A stretch of 64,000 bases of DNA from an endosymbiont of unidentified scaly snail isolate Monju (GTDB lineage: Bacteria; Pseudomonadota; Gammaproteobacteria; Chromatiales; Chromatiaceae), in the NCBI RefSeq assembly GCF_000801295.1, contig NZ_AP012978.1, positions 1,426,001 to 1,490,000 of the forward strand. The letters are read 5' to 3'. Positions within the stretch are counted from its first letter, which is position 1. Each line of letters starts with the position of its first letter. A model generated the notes under the pieces. The model saw nothing but the letters and a program-made list of their open reading frames with translations. It made no database searches and was not told the DNA's origin. The translations under genes were made by a program, and so were the position numbers. This document shows positions 63,759 through 64,000 of the stretch, piece after piece.

Positions 63759-64000
63759 ATGAGCGACAAGGCATCCGATTTTTCCCGACGGCTCAACGGA
63801 CGGTTCACCGGCATCCTGCGCTGGGAAGACCTCGACCGCCTGTGGGAGACCCTCAACGGCTCGGGCAAGGCCTGGTACTTCTACCAGGTGGGCAGCGAAC
63901 TGCCGGCCTTGCCGCTCAAGGGCGACGGCTTGCGCCATGCCCTGAGCGAACTCGACCAGCTGCTGCACACCGATCACGACCACGACTATTGCGGCATCGT
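63759..64000 (+). CDS. hypothetical protein, cut by window end
   Basis: Starts ATG 63759 after AGGCAGC and stays open to the window edge (80 codons seen). The visible part (RRLNGRFTGILRWEDLDRLW then NGSGKAWYFYQVGSELP and HTDHDHDYCGIV) is soluble and charged, with no signal peptide. I do not recognise the family. Confidence 0.6.
   Translation, partial: MSDKASDFSRRLNGRFTGILRWEDLDRLWETLNGSGKAWYFYQVGSELPALPLKGDGLRHALSELDQLLHTDHDHDYCGI

Overview
The window is GC-rich chromosomal DNA from a gammaproteobacterium. The pyrG-kdsA-eno-ftsB-ispD block, the FNR-controlled cbb3 oxidase operon (ccoNOQP-ccoGH), dnaQ-rnhA back to back and a YejABEF-type importer all fit that group. A Gly/Tyr/Pro-rich secreted protein resembling sulfur globule proteins suggests a sulfur-oxidising, microaerophilic or facultative lifestyle. 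That lifestyle is an inference from one protein plus the cbb3 operon.

Layout. 0-7.5 kb: an M23 peptidase, a broken ABC exporter, a YheT-type hydrolase, a repeat array, small hypothetical genes, a frame-split lytic transglycosylase, and a redoxin/YchJ/DUF938 methyltransferase operon. 7.5-12.7 kb: hrpA cut in two by an IS3-family element. 12.8-18.6 kb: psiE, ispD, ftsB, eno, kdsA, pyrG. 19-26 kb: the sulfur-globule-like protein, fnr, and the cco operon with an FNR box in front. 26-30 kb: dnaQ, rnhA, a methyltransferase, a frame-split MltD, and an exact 59-bp tandem repeat array. 30-37 kb: a Cys-rich lipoprotein and an oligopeptide ABC importer with a frameshifted permease. 37-44 kb: fabI, then a four-part exopolysaccharide locus (PilZ/HlyD protein, Alg8-like synthase running into a beta-helix domain, TolC-like protein) broken by a second IS copy. 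44-51 kb: a DctPQM TRAP transporter with its DctBD two-component system and a sigma-54 promoter. 51-54 kb: a SelD/flavoprotein fusion and a HicAB pair. 54-64 kb: two-subunit pyruvate carboxylase, truD, ispF, tatD, a three-subunit transhydrogenase, a HAD phosphatase and the start of an unknown gene.

The most unusual locus is 38.3-44.2 kb. An alginate-synthase-like pair (PilZ-bearing Alg44-like protein and Alg8-like glycosyltransferase) sits with a TolC-like coiled-coil protein instead of the usual AlgK/AlgE exit apparatus. The synthase frame continues through an extra membrane segment into what looks like the first turns of a pectate-lyase-type beta-helix. This suggests a c-di-GMP-controlled polysaccharide machine that exports through a tripartite-like duct and carries its own modifying domain. 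An IS3-family element has removed the middle of the beta-helix.

The region also shows decay or base-level error: an out-of-frame deletion in the ABC exporter, single-base frame breaks in two lytic transglycosylases and one permease, two IS disruptions, and a stop codon shared by both IS transposases. Two dispersed repeat families (a REP-like double hairpin and a CTCCCC/GGGGAG palindrome) occupy the gaps between genes. No tRNA, rRNA or CRISPR array was recognised. All calls come from reading the sequence; no database search was run.
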